A DNA stretch of 64,000 nt, from positions 1 through 64,000 of the forward strand of contig NZ_SLZK01000003.1 of NCBI RefSeq assembly GCF_004341105.1. Reading direction: 5' to 3'. The notes beneath the pieces are model-generated. The model saw only the letters and a list, made by a program, of their open reading frames with translations. It did not search any database and was not told where the DNA came from. The position numbers and the translations under genes were made by a program. The stretch's first letter is position 1. Each line of letters opens with the position of its first letter. The DNA comes from Rhizobium sp. BK418. GTDB taxonomy: Bacteria; Pseudomonadota; Alphaproteobacteria; Rhizobiales; Rhizobiaceae. Positions 1 through 9,159 of this stretch are shown here, piece after piece.

Positions 1-8
1 CTGGATAA

Positions 9-85
<77 letters not shown>

Positions 86-270
86 AACCCTGCCCAATCC
101 AGACACAGATCATCTGTTATCGCCGGCGCAAAGCCTCATCTTCGCTCCAATGCTAGCTCCTCCTCCTGCACACCATAACCCGAAGGCCCAAGCCGAAAAG
201 CCGCAAAACAAATCCGAGCTTCCCTCTTTACATATAAGCTCGCACCAAGCGGGCCTAGAGGCCAAGACGA

Positions 271-296
271 AAAAGCCCTCCATCTCGGAGGGCTTT
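271..296 (-). terminator. Intrinsic terminator of the sugar ABC operon
   Basis: Arms GCCCTCC (275-281) and GGAGGGC (287-293) pair perfectly around a 5-nt loop. On the minus strand the second arm is followed directly by five T residues, so the element ends leftward transcripts from the permease gene whose stop is at 315. On the plus strand only three T residues follow, so it is a weaker terminator for tRNA read-through. Confidence 0.75.
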
Positions 297-314
297 CGGT
301 TGTCTGCGGTATGC

Positions 315-1313
315 TTACTCGTCCCGCCGCAGGTTACGGATTCGGTCGAAGAGAACGGCAAGCACAATTGCCCCGCCAATAAAGCTACCTTGCCAGAATG
401 CGTTGATGCCGAGAAGGCCAAGACTGTTGCGGATAACCTCGATGAGTGCTGCGCCGATCAGCGCCCCAAAGGCGGTGCCGACGCCGCCGGCGAGATTGGC
501 GCCGCCGATAACCGCGGCGGCAATGACCTGAAGTTCCATCCCGGCGCCGATATTCGTGGTGACAGCGCCGAGCCAGCCGGTTTGGATGATGCCGGCAATC
601 CCCGCCGAGAGGGCGGAAATCATATAGACGATGACCTTAATCCTTTGCACAGGAACGCCCGTCAGTGTCGCGGCATGCTCATTGCCGCCGATGGCAAAAA
701 CGTAGCGGCCGAACTTCGTCCAGCGCAGCACAAAACCGGTCACGAGTGCCAGCACAACCATGTAAAGCACTGGATTGGCAATGCCGAAAAGCCAGGCGCC
801 GCCACCCAGCGCCAGCAGTTTATCGTGATCGGGCCCAAACTGGAAAACCACAGTGTTGTTGGATGCAACCATCGCCAGGCTGCGCGCAATCGAAAGCATG
901 CCGAGCGTGACGACGAATGGTGGAAAACCGAGATAGGCAATTAACAGGCCGTTGAACGCACCCACCACAAGGGCAGTCCCGACCGAGGCGGCAATGCCGA
1001 TTTCAATGCTATATCCTGCATGCATGACGACTGCCAGCACCATGCTGCACAGGCACAGCACGGAGCCGACGGACAAGTCGATACCTCCGGTAATGATGAC
1101 CAGTGTCATGCCCAGGGCGATAATGGCGACGAACGTGACGTTGCGGGTGATGTTGTAGATATTCTTCGCCGTTGCAAAGGAGTCCGTCGCCATCGACAGA
1201 AAAATGCAAGCGAAAATGACCGCGATGAGAACCCAGAATGTCTGACCGCTCAGAACGGCTCCAAGCCAGCTTCGCTGCTTCTGTCCGATCGTCTGATCAA
1301 GCGTAATCGCCAT
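315..1313 (-). CDS. Sugar ABC transporter permease (RbsC/FrcC family)
   Basis: A 332-residue inner-membrane permease of the BPD_transp_2 family used by ribose, xylose and fructose type importers. The family signature GMTLVIITGGIDLSVGS lies near residue 75 and is followed by a GRYVFAIGGNEHAA loop, which normally contacts the ATPase. About eight to ten hydrophobic segments are visible. I chose the ATG at 1313 because AAGAAGG stands just upstream; an upstream in-frame start at 1340 lacks such a site. It lies 40 bp downstream of the ATPase gene on the same strand, so the two are one operon. The binding protein is encoded divergently at 3381. The sugar cannot be named from sequence. Confidence 0.92.
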   Translation of the reverse strand: MAITLDQTIGQKQRSWLGAVLSGQTFWVLIAVIFACIFLSMATDSFATAKNIYNITRNVTFVAIIALGMTLVIITGGIDLSVGSVLCLCSMVLAVVMHAGYSIEIGIAASVGTALVVGAFNGLLIAYLGFPPFVVTLGMLSIARSLAMVASNNTVVFQFGPDHDKLLALGGGAWLFGIANPVLYMVVLALVTGFVLRWTKFGRYVFAIGGNEHAATLTGVPVQRIKVIVYMISALSAGIAGIIQTGWLGAVTTNIGAGMELQVIAAAVIGGANLAGGVGTAFGALIGAALIEVIRNSLGLLGINAFWQGSFIGGAIVLAVLFDRIRNLRRDE

Positions 1314-1353
1314 CGTCGACCTTCTTCTTTCCTGCCGCAACGGGTCGCATCAA

Positions 1354-2094
1354 TCACACCTGTTCGATGGCGCCGGTAATCAGTCCCGTCACTTCCTCGG
1401 GCGAACTTGCCGCAATTGGCTTGTCGGCTACTTTTCTGCCTCGTCGCATCACGATCACGCGGTCCGCGACCGAAAAGACGTCGGGCATGCGGTGGCTGAT
1501 CAGAACAACGGCAATGCCCCGGTCACGCAATTGGCGGATCAAGTTCAGAACCTCGGCCACCTGGCGCACGGAGATCGCCGCTGTCGGTTCGTCCATCAAC
1601 ACGATTTTCGCTTCCGACAGCATCGTGCGAGCGATGGCGACAGCCTGCCGCTGGCCACCTGACATTTGCTTGACGAGATCGCGTGGCCGCGTCTCCGATT
1701 TGAGCTCGCGAAAGATCTCCCCGGCGCGCTTGTACATGGTTTTGTAGTCGAGGATGCGAAGAGGCCATACGCCGTGGCGCAGCTCTCGTCCGAGAAACAC
1801 GTTCGCCGCCGCGGTAAGATTGTTACAGAGCGCCAGATCCTGATGAACGATCTCTATGCCGTGCTTGCGAGCCTCTTTCGGCCGATGAAGCACGATCTCG
1901 GTGCCATCGAGACGCATGGTTCCGTGGCTCGGCCGAAAATTGCCGGCAATCATCTTAACCAACGTGGATTTACCGGCTCCGTTATCACCCATAAGGCCGA
2001 CCACCTGCCCCGCTTCAAGCGAAAACGAAACATCGTTGACAGCCTGGATGGCACCGAAATGTTTGGAAATATTGGTGAGTTCAAGAACTGCCAC
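1354..2094 (-). CDS. Sugar ABC transporter ATP-binding protein, single NBD (FrcA-like)
   Basis: A 246-residue nucleotide-binding subunit with Walker A GDNGAGKS at residues 36-43, the signature LSGGQ variant MSGGQRQ, Walker B VLMDEP and the H-loop LISHRM. Most sugar ATPases of this class (RbsA, XylG) are about 500 residues with two NBDs. The single-domain form matches the FrcA type of rhizobial fructose importers and must act as a homodimer. The GTG at 2094 is preceded by GGGAGG; an in-frame TTG at 2139 is less likely. It is the first gene of the leftward operon with the permease. Confidence 0.92.
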   Translation of the reverse strand: MAVLELTNISKHFGAIQAVNDVSFSLEAGQVVGLMGDNGAGKSTLVKMIAGNFRPSHGTMRLDGTEIVLHRPKEARKHGIEIVHQDLALCNNLTAAANVFLGRELRHGVWPLRILDYKTMYKRAGEIFRELKSETRPRDLVKQMSGGQRQAVAIARTMLSEAKIVLMDEPTAAISVRQVAEVLNLIRQLRDRGIAVVLISHRMPDVFSVADRVIVMRRGRKVADKPIAASSPEEVTGLITGAIEQV

Positions 2095-2285
2095 CAGCCT
2101 CCCGGCCTCCCAAAACTTGCAGCTATTCCGCCGCTCCAAACCCGAATTTATTTCGGCCCAAGGCTGAAGCGAATTCGCCGTTCCAATATCCTCCCAGGAA
2201 AGGCGATTATTAGCATTTACGCAAAACCGGACGAGAGCGTCAACTCATTGTCCTGGGTGCTGGGCCTATTGTAGCAAAAATCTGT

Positions 2286-2298
2286 TTTGTCAGACAAA
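2286..2298. promoter_or_regulatory. Candidate GntR/FCD operator in a divergent promoter region
   Basis: TTTGTCAGACAAA is a perfect 13-bp palindrome inside the 257-bp gap between the ATPase gene and the epimerase gene. It fits the pattern TNGTNNNACNA reported for FadR/FCD-type GntR operators. A -35-like TTGACG follows at 2305-2310, although no good -10 is spaced from it. The nearest GntR regulator is at 4556-5338, so autogenous control of both divergent units is inferred. The rest of the gap shows no gene. Confidence 0.5.
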
Positions 2299-2351
2299 TA
2301 TCAATTGACGGAAGTCGTGCTCGAATATTAGCTATTGCTGGGAGAGAGAGC

Positions 2352-3332
2352 ATGCTGATCCTTGTTACCGGTGCGACGGGCAAGGTCGGGCAGCGCTTTA
2401 TTGCTGGGCTGCTTGACGATCCGAGATTTTCCAAAGCCCGTATTCGCGCGCTTTGTCATAACCGTTTGTGCGAGGCGACCGACCGTGTCGAAGTCATTCG
2501 CGGCTCGATCGCCGATCGCAACGTAGCGGCTGCTGCGGTGCGTGGCGCTAGCCATGTCGTCCATCTTGCCACCTGCAAGGAAACCCCTGAAGACATCATG
2601 GATGTTGCGGTCAAGGGCCTCTTTTGGCTGCTCGAGGAGTTTCGCACGAGCGTCACTGCACGCCAGGTCATCCTGATCGGCGGGGATGCAGGCATAGGGC
2701 ATTTCTATTATCGCCATGACGGCCCAATTACCGAGAGCGTCCGCCATTGTGCCTATCCAGGAAGTTATGCGCTTTCCAAGGTGCTGGAAGAGGTGATGCT
2801 AGAGCAGTTCGGCATTCAGTACGGCCTTAATGGCTGTTGTCTGCGTGCGCCCTGGATCATGGAAAAAGACGACTTCAAATATTCGCTGTCTTTCGGAGAC
2901 GACGTCTTTGGCGGCCCGGACTGGAAGACGCTCGTTCCCGAAGAAGCCGCGCGGCGCTACGCAGCCATGGGTACGGTGCCATTGCTGCTCGATGCTGACG
3001 GTCGTCCCCTAAAACGCAACTTCGTGCATGTCGATGACCTCGTGTCTGCAATATTGGCAGCGATCGACAATCCTCGGGCGGAGCGGCAGCTCTTCAATAT
3101 CTGCATGGATCGGCCTGTCGACTATGCTGAAGTGGCCGCCTACCTGTCGCGCACGCGAAATCTCGGCTCTGTCGAGATACCAAGCCGCTTTCATTCCAAC
3201 TGGATGGACAACAGCAAGGCGAAATACCTGCTGAATTGGCGGCCACACTATGATCTCGAAAAGCTTATCGACTCGGCGTGGCAATACGAGCGTTCGAAGG
3301 TGGAGCCTCGCGTCGTCTGGTATCCGGGTTGA
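2352..3332 (+). CDS. NAD-dependent epimerase/dehydratase family oxidoreductase
   Basis: A 326-residue extended short-chain dehydrogenase. The nucleotide-binding motif GATGKVG is at residues 7-13, and a YALSK (YxxxK) catalytic pair sits near residue 140. The C-terminal half follows the sugar-nucleotide epimerase pattern. GGAGAGAG precedes the ATG at 2352. The stop is 48 bp before the binding protein gene, so the two are probably co-transcribed. In this context it likely oxidises or epimerises the imported sugar or its acid (uronate or aldose dehydrogenase-like), but the substrate is not deducible. It is cytoplasmic and carries no signal peptide. Confidence 0.82.
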   Translation: MLILVTGATGKVGQRFIAGLLDDPRFSKARIRALCHNRLCEATDRVEVIRGSIADRNVAAAAVRGASHVVHLATCKETPEDIMDVAVKGLFWLLEEFRTSVTARQVILIGGDAGIGHFYYRHDGPITESVRHCAYPGSYALSKVLEEVMLEQFGIQYGLNGCCLRAPWIMEKDDFKYSLSFGDDVFGGPDWKTLVPEEAARRYAAMGTVPLLLDADGRPLKRNFVHVDDLVSAILAAIDNPRAERQLFNICMDRPVDYAEVAAYLSRTRNLGSVEIPSRFHSNWMDNSKAKYLLNWRPHYDLEKLIDSAWQYERSKVEPRVVWYPG

Positions 3333-3380
3333 TATCGGATGGCGGGCACGCAGTGCCCGTCTGTTTCAAGGGAGGAAACC

Positions 3381-4367
3381 ATGAGGAAGGCATTACTACT
3401 TACTGCCGCAGTTTTAGCGCTGACCGCTGGGCAGGCCCTGGCTAAGAAGCAACTCGTCATCGTCGTCAAAGGCCTCGACAATCCGTTCTTCGAAGCAATC
3501 AATCAAGGATGCCAGAAGTGGAACAAGGAGAACCCTACGGCCGAATACGAATGCTTCTACACCGGTCCGGCATCGACATCTGATGAAGCTGGCGAGGCGC
3601 AGATCGTTCAAGATGTGTTGGGCAAGGCCGACACGGCTGCAATCGCAATTTCGCCGTCAAATGCAAAGCTCATCGCCCAGACCCTGAAGACCGCCAATCC
3701 GACGGTTCCGGTGATGACGCTCGATGCCGATCTTGCAGCCGAGGATTCAGCGTTACGCAAGACCTATCTCGGCACGGACAACTACCTCATGGGCGCACGG
3801 ATCGGCGAGTACATCAAGAAGGCAAAGCCGAACGGCGGTAAGATCTGCACAATTGAAGGCAATCCTGGAGCAGACAATATTCTACGCCGCGCGCAAGGTA
3901 TGCGCGATACACTCACCGGCCAGAAAGGCCTCACCGCGCTGAAAGGCGAGGGCGGCTGGACGGAAGTTGCCGGCTGTCCGGTGTTCACCAATGACGACGG
4001 CGCCAAGGGGGTTCAGGCAATGACCGATATTCTCGCGGCCAATCCTGACCTGGACGCATTCGGTATCATGGGTGGCTGGCCATTGTTTGGCGCGCCGCAA
4101 CCCTATCGCGACCTGTTCAAGCCGATGGCGGCCAAGATCGGCAGCAACGATTTCGTCATTGGTGCCGCCGACACGATCGGCGACGAGGTTGCTATTGCGA
4201 AGGAAGGCCTGGTGACTGCGCTCGTCGGCCAACGGCCCTTCGAGATGGGCTACAAGGCTCCCTCGGTGATGATGGATCTTATCGCCGGCAAGACGGTTGA
4301 TGATCCGGTATTCACCGGGCTCGACGAGTGCACGAAGGATACAGTGGATACCTGCATTCAAAAGTAG
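3381..4367 (+). CDS. Periplasmic sugar-binding protein of the ABC importer
   Basis: A 328-residue precursor with a Sec signal peptide ending in ALA near residue 21. The mature domain is of the Peripla_BP_4 (ribose-binding) type, with the early motif VVKGLDNPFFEAINQGCQ and the hinge-region pattern of D-ribose-type receptors. GGAGGAAACC precedes the ATG at 3381; an in-frame start 42 bp upstream has no such site. It supplies substrate to the permease and ATPase encoded at 315-2094. Four Cys in the mature part (QGCQ, YECF, KICT, DECT and CIQ near the end) could form disulfides, which is unusual for this family. Confidence 0.9.
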   Translation: MRKALLLTAAVLALTAGQALAKKQLVIVVKGLDNPFFEAINQGCQKWNKENPTAEYECFYTGPASTSDEAGEAQIVQDVLGKADTAAIAISPSNAKLIAQTLKTANPTVPVMTLDADLAAEDSALRKTYLGTDNYLMGARIGEYIKKAKPNGGKICTIEGNPGADNILRRAQGMRDTLTGQKGLTALKGEGGWTEVAGCPVFTNDDGAKGVQAMTDILAANPDLDAFGIMGGWPLFGAPQPYRDLFKPMAAKIGSNDFVIGAADTIGDEVAIAKEGLVTALVGQRPFEMGYKAPSVMMDLIAGKTVDDPVFTGLDECTKDTVDTCIQK

Positions 4368-4378
4368 GCTCACGGTTT

Positions 4379-4397
4379 GGCGCACCCAGGGTGCGCC
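4379..4397 (+). other. Hairpin after the binding-protein gene
   Basis: GGCGCACCC and GGGTGCGCC form a nearly uninterrupted stem immediately after the stop codon of the binding protein. No T-run follows, so it is not a classical terminator. Such stems behind binding-protein cistrons commonly protect the upstream mRNA, which would raise receptor over regulator expression. That role here is inferred. Confidence 0.45.
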
Positions 4398-4555
4398 GAC
4401 TGTCTGACGAGACGGATCGAAGGATCCGGAGGGCTTGACGCGCCCTGAATTCCGCGCCCTTTTGTCAGAGTCAATCGCAGGCGACTTCCTCGTTATTACG
4501 ATTGTTTTGATAGTACGTGCAGACAGTCGAAAGAATGCTGAGGCAGTAGACGTAA

Positions 4556-5338
4556 ATGCCTGACAGGAAATCGGGAAAGGCGACGGCTTCGGTCGGGGTG
4601 GTGACGGTTGACCACTTGGCCACCACAAGGCGCCCAAATGCTCCCCGCATGGCTGGAGCGAGTGTTCATGTGTCATTGGCGGGCGAAATCGGCCTCCGAA
4701 TCGTGCGCGGCGACTACCCGCCGGGCACGATCCTGCCTAACGAAGCCAAATGGTCAGAAGTCTATGAAGTCAGCCGCTCAGCGGTGCGCGAAGCGATCAA
4801 GATGCTGATGGCCAAGGGCCTGCTTTCCTCCCGTCCGAAAATCGGCAGTTGGGTCGAGCCCAGGGAGCGATGGAACCTGCTGGATCGAGATGTATTGGGC
4901 TGGTATGCCGCGTCTCCCGATCGGGAAGCCTTCCTAAGAACTGTGCAAGAACTCAGGCATATGATCGAGCCGGAAGCAACAGCGCTTGCTGCGGAGCGTC
5001 GAACTGAGGAGCAAATGAAGGCCATCAGTCAAGCCCTGCATGACATGGGTCAGGCGACATCACTCCAGCAGCGAACAGAATCCGATACGCGATTTCATAT
5101 CGCGATCTTGCGCGCCTCCGGAAACGATCTGCTGGTGCCGCTCGGCGTATTGATCGAATCGGCCCTGAACCACCTCTTCACTCATGTCACGCGAGAAGAA
5201 GACGACTTGCGATATGTGCTGAAACTTCATGAAAATATTGAGAAAAACATCCGATTGCAGCGACCGAACATGGCGCGTAACGCTGTCCGCAAGGTGCTGG
5301 CGAATACCGACCAACTGATAGCGCGGTGGTCACGATAG
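4556..5338 (+). CDS. GntR family regulator, FCD (FadR) subfamily
   Basis: A 260-residue cytoplasmic DNA-binding protein. The winged helix-turn-helix lies at about residues 43-102 (IVRGDYPPGTILPNEAKWSE, then SRSAVREAIKML). The all-helical FCD effector domain follows, with the conserved FHIAILRASGND motif. The N-terminal extension of about 40 residues is unusual, and an internal ATG at 4649 could be used, though no good ribosome site favours it. It lies 188 bp after the binding protein gene. By position it should control the sugar importer and epimerase, probably through the palindrome at 2286. Confidence 0.85.
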   Translation: MPDRKSGKATASVGVVTVDHLATTRRPNAPRMAGASVHVSLAGEIGLRIVRGDYPPGTILPNEAKWSEVYEVSRSAVREAIKMLMAKGLLSSRPKIGSWVEPRERWNLLDRDVLGWYAASPDREAFLRTVQELRHMIEPEATALAAERRTEEQMKAISQALHDMGQATSLQQRTESDTRFHIAILRASGNDLLVPLGVLIESALNHLFTHVTREEDDLRYVLKLHENIEKNIRLQRPNMARNAVRKVLANTDQLIARWSR

Positions 5339-5413
5339 GAGTTTGTATCCTGTCTGGTAGAAAAAGTGGCCGCCAATCCGCGCGCGTACCCTAAATGGGA
5401 TGGCAGCCGACGG

Positions 5414-5437
5414 AAAAGCCCGCTCTCAAGGGGGCTT
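5414..5437 (-). terminator. Terminator of the adh-pdxA2 operon
   Basis: AAGCCC (5416-5421) pairs with GGGCTT (5432-5437). On the minus strand the stem is followed by a short T-run (TTTT then CC), placing it about 30 bp after the pdxA2-like stop codon. It is a modest stem and not strong in the opposite direction. Confidence 0.5.
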
Positions 5438-5468
5438 GGCCAAGGGCTGAGATTTGGAATGCAGTTGC

Positions 5469-6464
5469 TCAGGAAACCAGCGCTGCCCCGCGCGGCGACT
5501 TTGCCATCAGCCTTGCATAGGCGATGGCCGAGAGCATGTTGACATGGTTGGCGCGGCCGGTTCCGGCGATGTCGAAGGCGGTGCCGTGGTCGACGGAGAC
5601 GCGGTCGATCGGAAGGCCGAGGGAGACGTTAACGGCGGTCTCGAAGGCGACCAGCTTGATCGGGATATGGCCCTGATCGTGATATTGGGCGATGACCAGA
5701 TCGAAAGCGCCGTTATAGGCGCGCGCGAAGACTGTGTCGGCGGAAATCGGGCCGACAACGTCGATGCCCTTGGCCTGCGCCAGCTCGACGGCAGGCGCGA
5801 GGAATTCCGTATCCTCGGTTCCGAAGAGGCCGTTCTCACCGCAATGCGGGTTGAGACCGGCGACCGCGATGCGTGCCTTTTTGCCGAGGCGCATGAAGTG
5901 GTTGTGACCGGCTTCGATCGTTGCCAGCACACGCTCGGTCTTGGCACGTTCGATTGCGCCCCTTAGCGAAACATGAGTCGAAACGTGAATGGTATTCAGT
6001 CGCTCGGAGGCGAGCAGCATGAAGGAGCTCTTCGAGCCGGTCAGATGCGCCAGGAGACCCGTATGGCCGTCGTAATGGTGGCCGGCAAGGTTCATGGCTT
6101 CTTTGTTGATCGGCGCCGTGACGATGACGTCGGCTTCCTTCGACATGGCGAGATCGACGGCACGGGCGATGTAACGAACAGATGCATCACCGGCGACTGG
6201 ACTGACCTTGCCGATCTCGGGGAGGGGGGCGTCGAGCGCAACTTCGTCTACGGCGATCGTGGTGCCATTTTCAGAAGCGGTGGCGCCGAATTTGAGGCTG
6301 ATGTCGGTCGCGCGTGCGGCCCGTTCCAGCGCTTCGGTATTGCCGACAATGACAAAGTCGCGGCGTTCATCTGCGGGCAGTGCGGCCAGCGCCTTGACGA
6401 TCACTTCAGGGCCGACACCGGCGGGATCGCCGAGGGTTACTGCGACTTTTGCATTCCTGTCCAT
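5469..6464 (-). CDS. pdxA2: PdxA2-type 4-phospho-threonate/erythronate dehydrogenase
   Basis: A 331-residue member of the PdxA family. It has the family start GDPAGVGPE near residue 13, the metal and substrate motifs [22 protein letters not shown] and HDQGHIPIK, and [10 protein letters not shown] near the end. Relatives paired with DUF1537 kinases (PdxA2) oxidise 4-phospho-D-threonate or 4-phospho-D-erythronate, which decarboxylate to dihydroxyacetone phosphate. A DUF1537 kinase is present at 16026, so that role is favoured over pyridoxine synthesis. The stop of the upstream alcohol dehydrogenase gene is 28 bp away, forming a leftward operon. Biosynthetic PdxA cannot be excluded from the sequence alone. 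Confidence 0.88.
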   Translation of the reverse strand: MDRNAKVAVTLGDPAGVGPEVIVKALAALPADERRDFVIVGNTEALERAARATDISLKFGATASENGTTIAVDEVALDAPLPEIGKVSPVAGDASVRYIARAVDLAMSKEADVIVTAPINKEAMNLAGHHYDGHTGLLAHLTGSKSSFMLLASERLNTIHVSTHVSLRGAIERAKTERVLATIEAGHNHFMRLGKKARIAVAGLNPHCGENGLFGTEDTEFLAPAVELAQAKGIDVVGPISADTVFARAYNGAFDLVIAQYHDQGHIPIKLVAFETAVNVSLGLPIDRVSVDHGTAFDIAGTGRANHVNMLSAIAYARLMAKSPRGAALVS

Positions 6465-6492
6465 CAGTCAAATTCCTCTTGAAAGCCCCGCC

Positions 6493-7626
6493 TCAATAGG
6501 CTGCTTCGTAGATCGAGCGTATGTCAGTGCGCGTCAGCTCGCGCGGGTTGTTATCCAGAAGCCTGCGGATGGCGAAAGCATCGTCGGCCATGGCGTCGAG
6601 ATCGTTTTGCGGCACGCCGAGACCCGAAAGGGTCATCTCAATGCCAAGCTCGGCGCAGAAGGCATAGGCGGCATCGAAAACCGATTTTACGGTATCGGAG
6701 GTTTCATAGCCGAGTGCGGCCATGACCGCTCTCGTTTTCTCGGGTACGGCCGGGGTGTTGAAGGCAAGAACATGTGGGAAGATTAGCGCGTTGGCCGCAC
6801 CATGGGCAACATGCCAGCGGGTGCCGAGCGGGTAGGCGAGAGCATGGCCGCCTGCCGTATTGACCGGCCCGAGGCAGAAGCCGCCATAGAGCGAAGCGAG
6901 CGAAAGACCGGCACGGGCTTCGGCATCCGAACCGTCGCGTACCGCACGAGCGAGATATTTGCCGACGAGCCGCGTCCCCTCAATCGCGTAGATATCGATC
7001 ATCGGGTGTGCCTTGCGATTGGTAAAGGCCTCGACGCAATGCGCCATGGCATCCACACCCGTTGCTGCCGTTGTACGGGCCGGCACGGAGAAGGTGAGCG
7101 ACGGGTCAATGACGGCTATATCGGCGAGCATATGAATGCTCTCGACCGCTAGTTTCGCCTGTGTCTGCGGGTCGGTAACCAGCGCACGAATGCCGGCTTC
7201 GCTGCCCGTGCCCGAGGTTGTCGGCACTTGTGCGAGCGCGACCTTTCGCGGTCCCTGCACCTTGTTCGGACCGACGACATTGCGCAAGCTCTGCGAGGAG
7301 CCAGCCAGTACGGCAGCGAGCTTTGCAAGGTCCATGGCGCTGCCGCCGCCGAAGCCGACGATGAGGTCGGCGTGTGCGGCTTCCGCAGCTGCGAGTACTT
7401 TGTCGAGATTGGCGATATCCGGCTCAGGCGTCACGTCCGAGAAGACCGAAACCTCGCCCTTCAACTGCAGGAGATCGACGCGCGTTGCATTGAACGCGTC
7501 CGAGATGACCAGCGTTCGGGAATAGCCCTTGTTTGCTGCCCAGCCGCCCAGCTTCCCAGCGATTTCGAGACCGAATTCGATCAGGTGCGGCCGGATAACG
7601 GTAATAGGTGAATCCAAACTGACCAT
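6493..7626 (-). CDS. Iron-containing alcohol dehydrogenase
   Basis: A 377-residue type III (Fe-ADH) dehydrogenase. The NAD site GFGGGSAMDLAK is near residue 92 and PTTSGTGSE is near residue 135. Metal ligands are expected in DAMAHCVEAF, GGHALAYPLG and HGAANALIFPHV. The length is normal for the family. GGGGAGGA precedes the ATG at 7626. It is first in the leftward operon with pdxA2, so it probably oxidises a C4 hydroxy compound or reduces an aldehyde before phosphorylation; maleylacetate reductase-like activity is an alternative. Confidence 0.87.
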   Translation of the reverse strand: MVSLDSPITVIRPHLIEFGLEIAGKLGGWAANKGYSRTLVISDAFNATRVDLLQLKGEVSVFSDVTPEPDIANLDKVLAAAEAAHADLIVGFGGGSAMDLAKLAAVLAGSSQSLRNVVGPNKVQGPRKVALAQVPTTSGTGSEAGIRALVTDPQTQAKLAVESIHMLADIAVIDPSLTFSVPARTTAATGVDAMAHCVEAFTNRKAHPMIDIYAIEGTRLVGKYLARAVRDGSDAEARAGLSLASLYGGFCLGPVNTAGGHALAYPLGTRWHVAHGAANALIFPHVLAFNTPAVPEKTRAVMAALGYETSDTVKSVFDAAYAFCAELGIEMTLSGLGVPQNDLDAMADDAFAIRRLLDNNPRELTRTDIRSIYEAAY

Positions 7627-7951
7627 ATGCGGTCCTCCCCGATGCGCGACGGACTAGGTCGTCACTGATGTAAATTTGTTATCCTGTTCGCCGATTTTTG
7701 GCAAGAATGAATGGCGTGTTTTCTCGTTTAGCAGTTTATTTTGATGACTCCGGTCTCGGAAAGATCAGGTTATTTTCCTGTAAGCTATTGAAATATTTTG
7801 ATATAGAGAAATGTGGCGATTATACAAAACCTTGGTCAGGGCCGGTAGAGCAATTGTCGTGCATTTGTAAAAAAATTGGCGAAATGGGATGAGGAGGCCA
7901 AGTGCCCGAGCACAGCGCCTCCCCGAACGTCATTCCTGAAGAAAGAAATCG
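7627..7951. promoter_or_regulatory. Intergenic region with a motif shared with 10249-10262
   Basis: This 325-bp gap is richer in A+T than its neighbours and holds no convincing gene. Read on the minus strand, 7666-7679 gives ACAAATTTACATCA, 40-53 bp ahead of the alcohol dehydrogenase start. A 12/14 match (ACAGATTTACATTA) lies at 10249-10262 ahead of the binding-protein gene. This may be a shared operator for the regulator at 17091. A GGAGGC/GCCTCC inverted repeat (7893-7898, 7917-7922) sits behind the BNR gene without a T-run. Confidence 0.35.
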
Positions 7952-9148
7952 CTAAGCGATTGTTTCCAATGGGATACGTACGTATTTAATAGCGCGCCGA
8001 TAGTAGGTGTAGGCCACATGAAGCGCGCCATCCGGTCCCTGCGTGATCGAGGGGTAAGAGAACTCGCGATTGAGCATGTCTTTGGAATTGTTGCTGAGGC
8101 AGTAGCCGTCGCCCGTATCCAGATTGAATTTGCGCTCGAAATGGCCGCCCTGATCAGTTGAAATGGCAAGGCTCAAAGGTGCCCGCGGAACGCCCCATAT
8201 AGCCTTTCGAGTTGCTGTGTGGGCTATTTCGACTGCTGACGGCTGGCTTTCACCCTTGTCGCTTTCGATCTCATCATAAAGCGAGAGACGCCGCGCATCG
8301 GACGAAGCGGCGTTGCTGTGGTTGTAAACCACCGCGATTCTCCTATCCTTGAGGCCGATAGCCTGGATTGAGGAGTTGTTGTTGGGGAGATTGGTGTGCT
8401 CTGGCGCGGTCCATGTCTCGCCCTGGTCGTCAGAGACGGAGGCGCGGATATTTTCCGAATAACGGTCGCGGAAGAAGGCAACCATTTTGTTCCCCTCAAG
8501 CGGTACGATATTCATGTGCACGGCGCCCAGACTGTCGGCTATCTCTTTCATTTGCCAATTTTTTCCGTCGTCGCGGGAGATTAGCACACCGGCGGTGTCT
8601 GCATCGCCGCTCCAGCGCTGGCCGGGCAGGCTGATGCAGCGAAAGACGGGGAGCAGCCAATGGCCGTTACCGTTGACGACAATGGGTTGGCGGACGAACG
8701 TCCCGGGGAGGTTGCAGAGGATTTCAGGCGGAGCGAAGTTCTTGCCGCCATCCTCGGAGATCCGGCATTTGACAACTGCGCCGTCCTGATCGCCAGACGT
8801 CTGAGAGGTATAAAGCAGCCAGACACGGCCATCCGGGGAATTGAAAATCAAAGGGTTTTGTTCGGATTTTGTCGGGTCGTCGGACATTTTTTCCGGTTCG
8901 GACCAACGATCTGCGTCGGGTGCCAGACGCGACATGTAGATAGAGATGTCGCCCATGCCCTCCATCGTGCCGCCGAACCAGACGCAAGTTAGGGTGCCAT
9001 CCGCCAGAAAAGCGAGGTTAGCGGCGTGGTTCTGAATACATGGAGAGGGCAGATAGGCGTCAAGACGACCGGCCTGGGCGCCATTTGCCTTCAGCGTGCC
9101 ATCCATCAATTCGGGAACTTGTTCGGGCTTCAAGCCTGACGATTGCAT
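7952..9148 (-). CDS. Sialidase-fold BNR/Asp-box protein
   Basis: A 398-residue protein with four Asp-box motifs, SEDGGKNF, SRDDGKNW, SDDQGETW and STDQGGHF, spaced as in six-bladed sialidase propellers (BNR_2, PF13088). No signal peptide is visible, so it is predicted cytoplasmic. The gene starts 11 bp after the DapA-family aldolase gene on the same strand, so the two are translated together. Sialidase-fold proteins act on glycosides of 2-keto-3-deoxy acids, and the aldolase partner handles free 2-keto-3-deoxy acids. A joint role in cleaving such a conjugate is an inference. Other uses of the propeller, such as isomerase or lyase, are possible. Confidence 0.8.
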   Translation of the reverse strand: MQSSGLKPEQVPELMDGTLKANGAQAGRLDAYLPSPCIQNHAANLAFLADGTLTCVWFGGTMEGMGDISIYMSRLAPDADRWSEPEKMSDDPTKSEQNPLIFNSPDGRVWLLYTSQTSGDQDGAVVKCRISEDGGKNFAPPEILCNLPGTFVRQPIVVNGNGHWLLPVFRCISLPGQRWSGDADTAGVLISRDDGKNWQMKEIADSLGAVHMNIVPLEGNKMVAFFRDRYSENIRASVSDDQGETWTAPEHTNLPNNNSSIQAIGLKDRRIAVVYNHSNAASSDARRLSLYDEIESDKGESQPSAVEIAHTATRKAIWGVPRAPLSLAISTDQGGHFERKFNLDTGDGYCLSNNSKDMLNREFSYPSITQGPDGALHVAYTYYRRAIKYVRIPLETIA

Positions 9149-9159
9149 GGCTTCCTTCC

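Noticed and set aside
7698..7892. A 64-codon rightward frame between the alcohol dehydrogenase and BNR genes
   Set aside because: It has no ribosome site and no recognisable motif, and it lies in a probable promoter zone.
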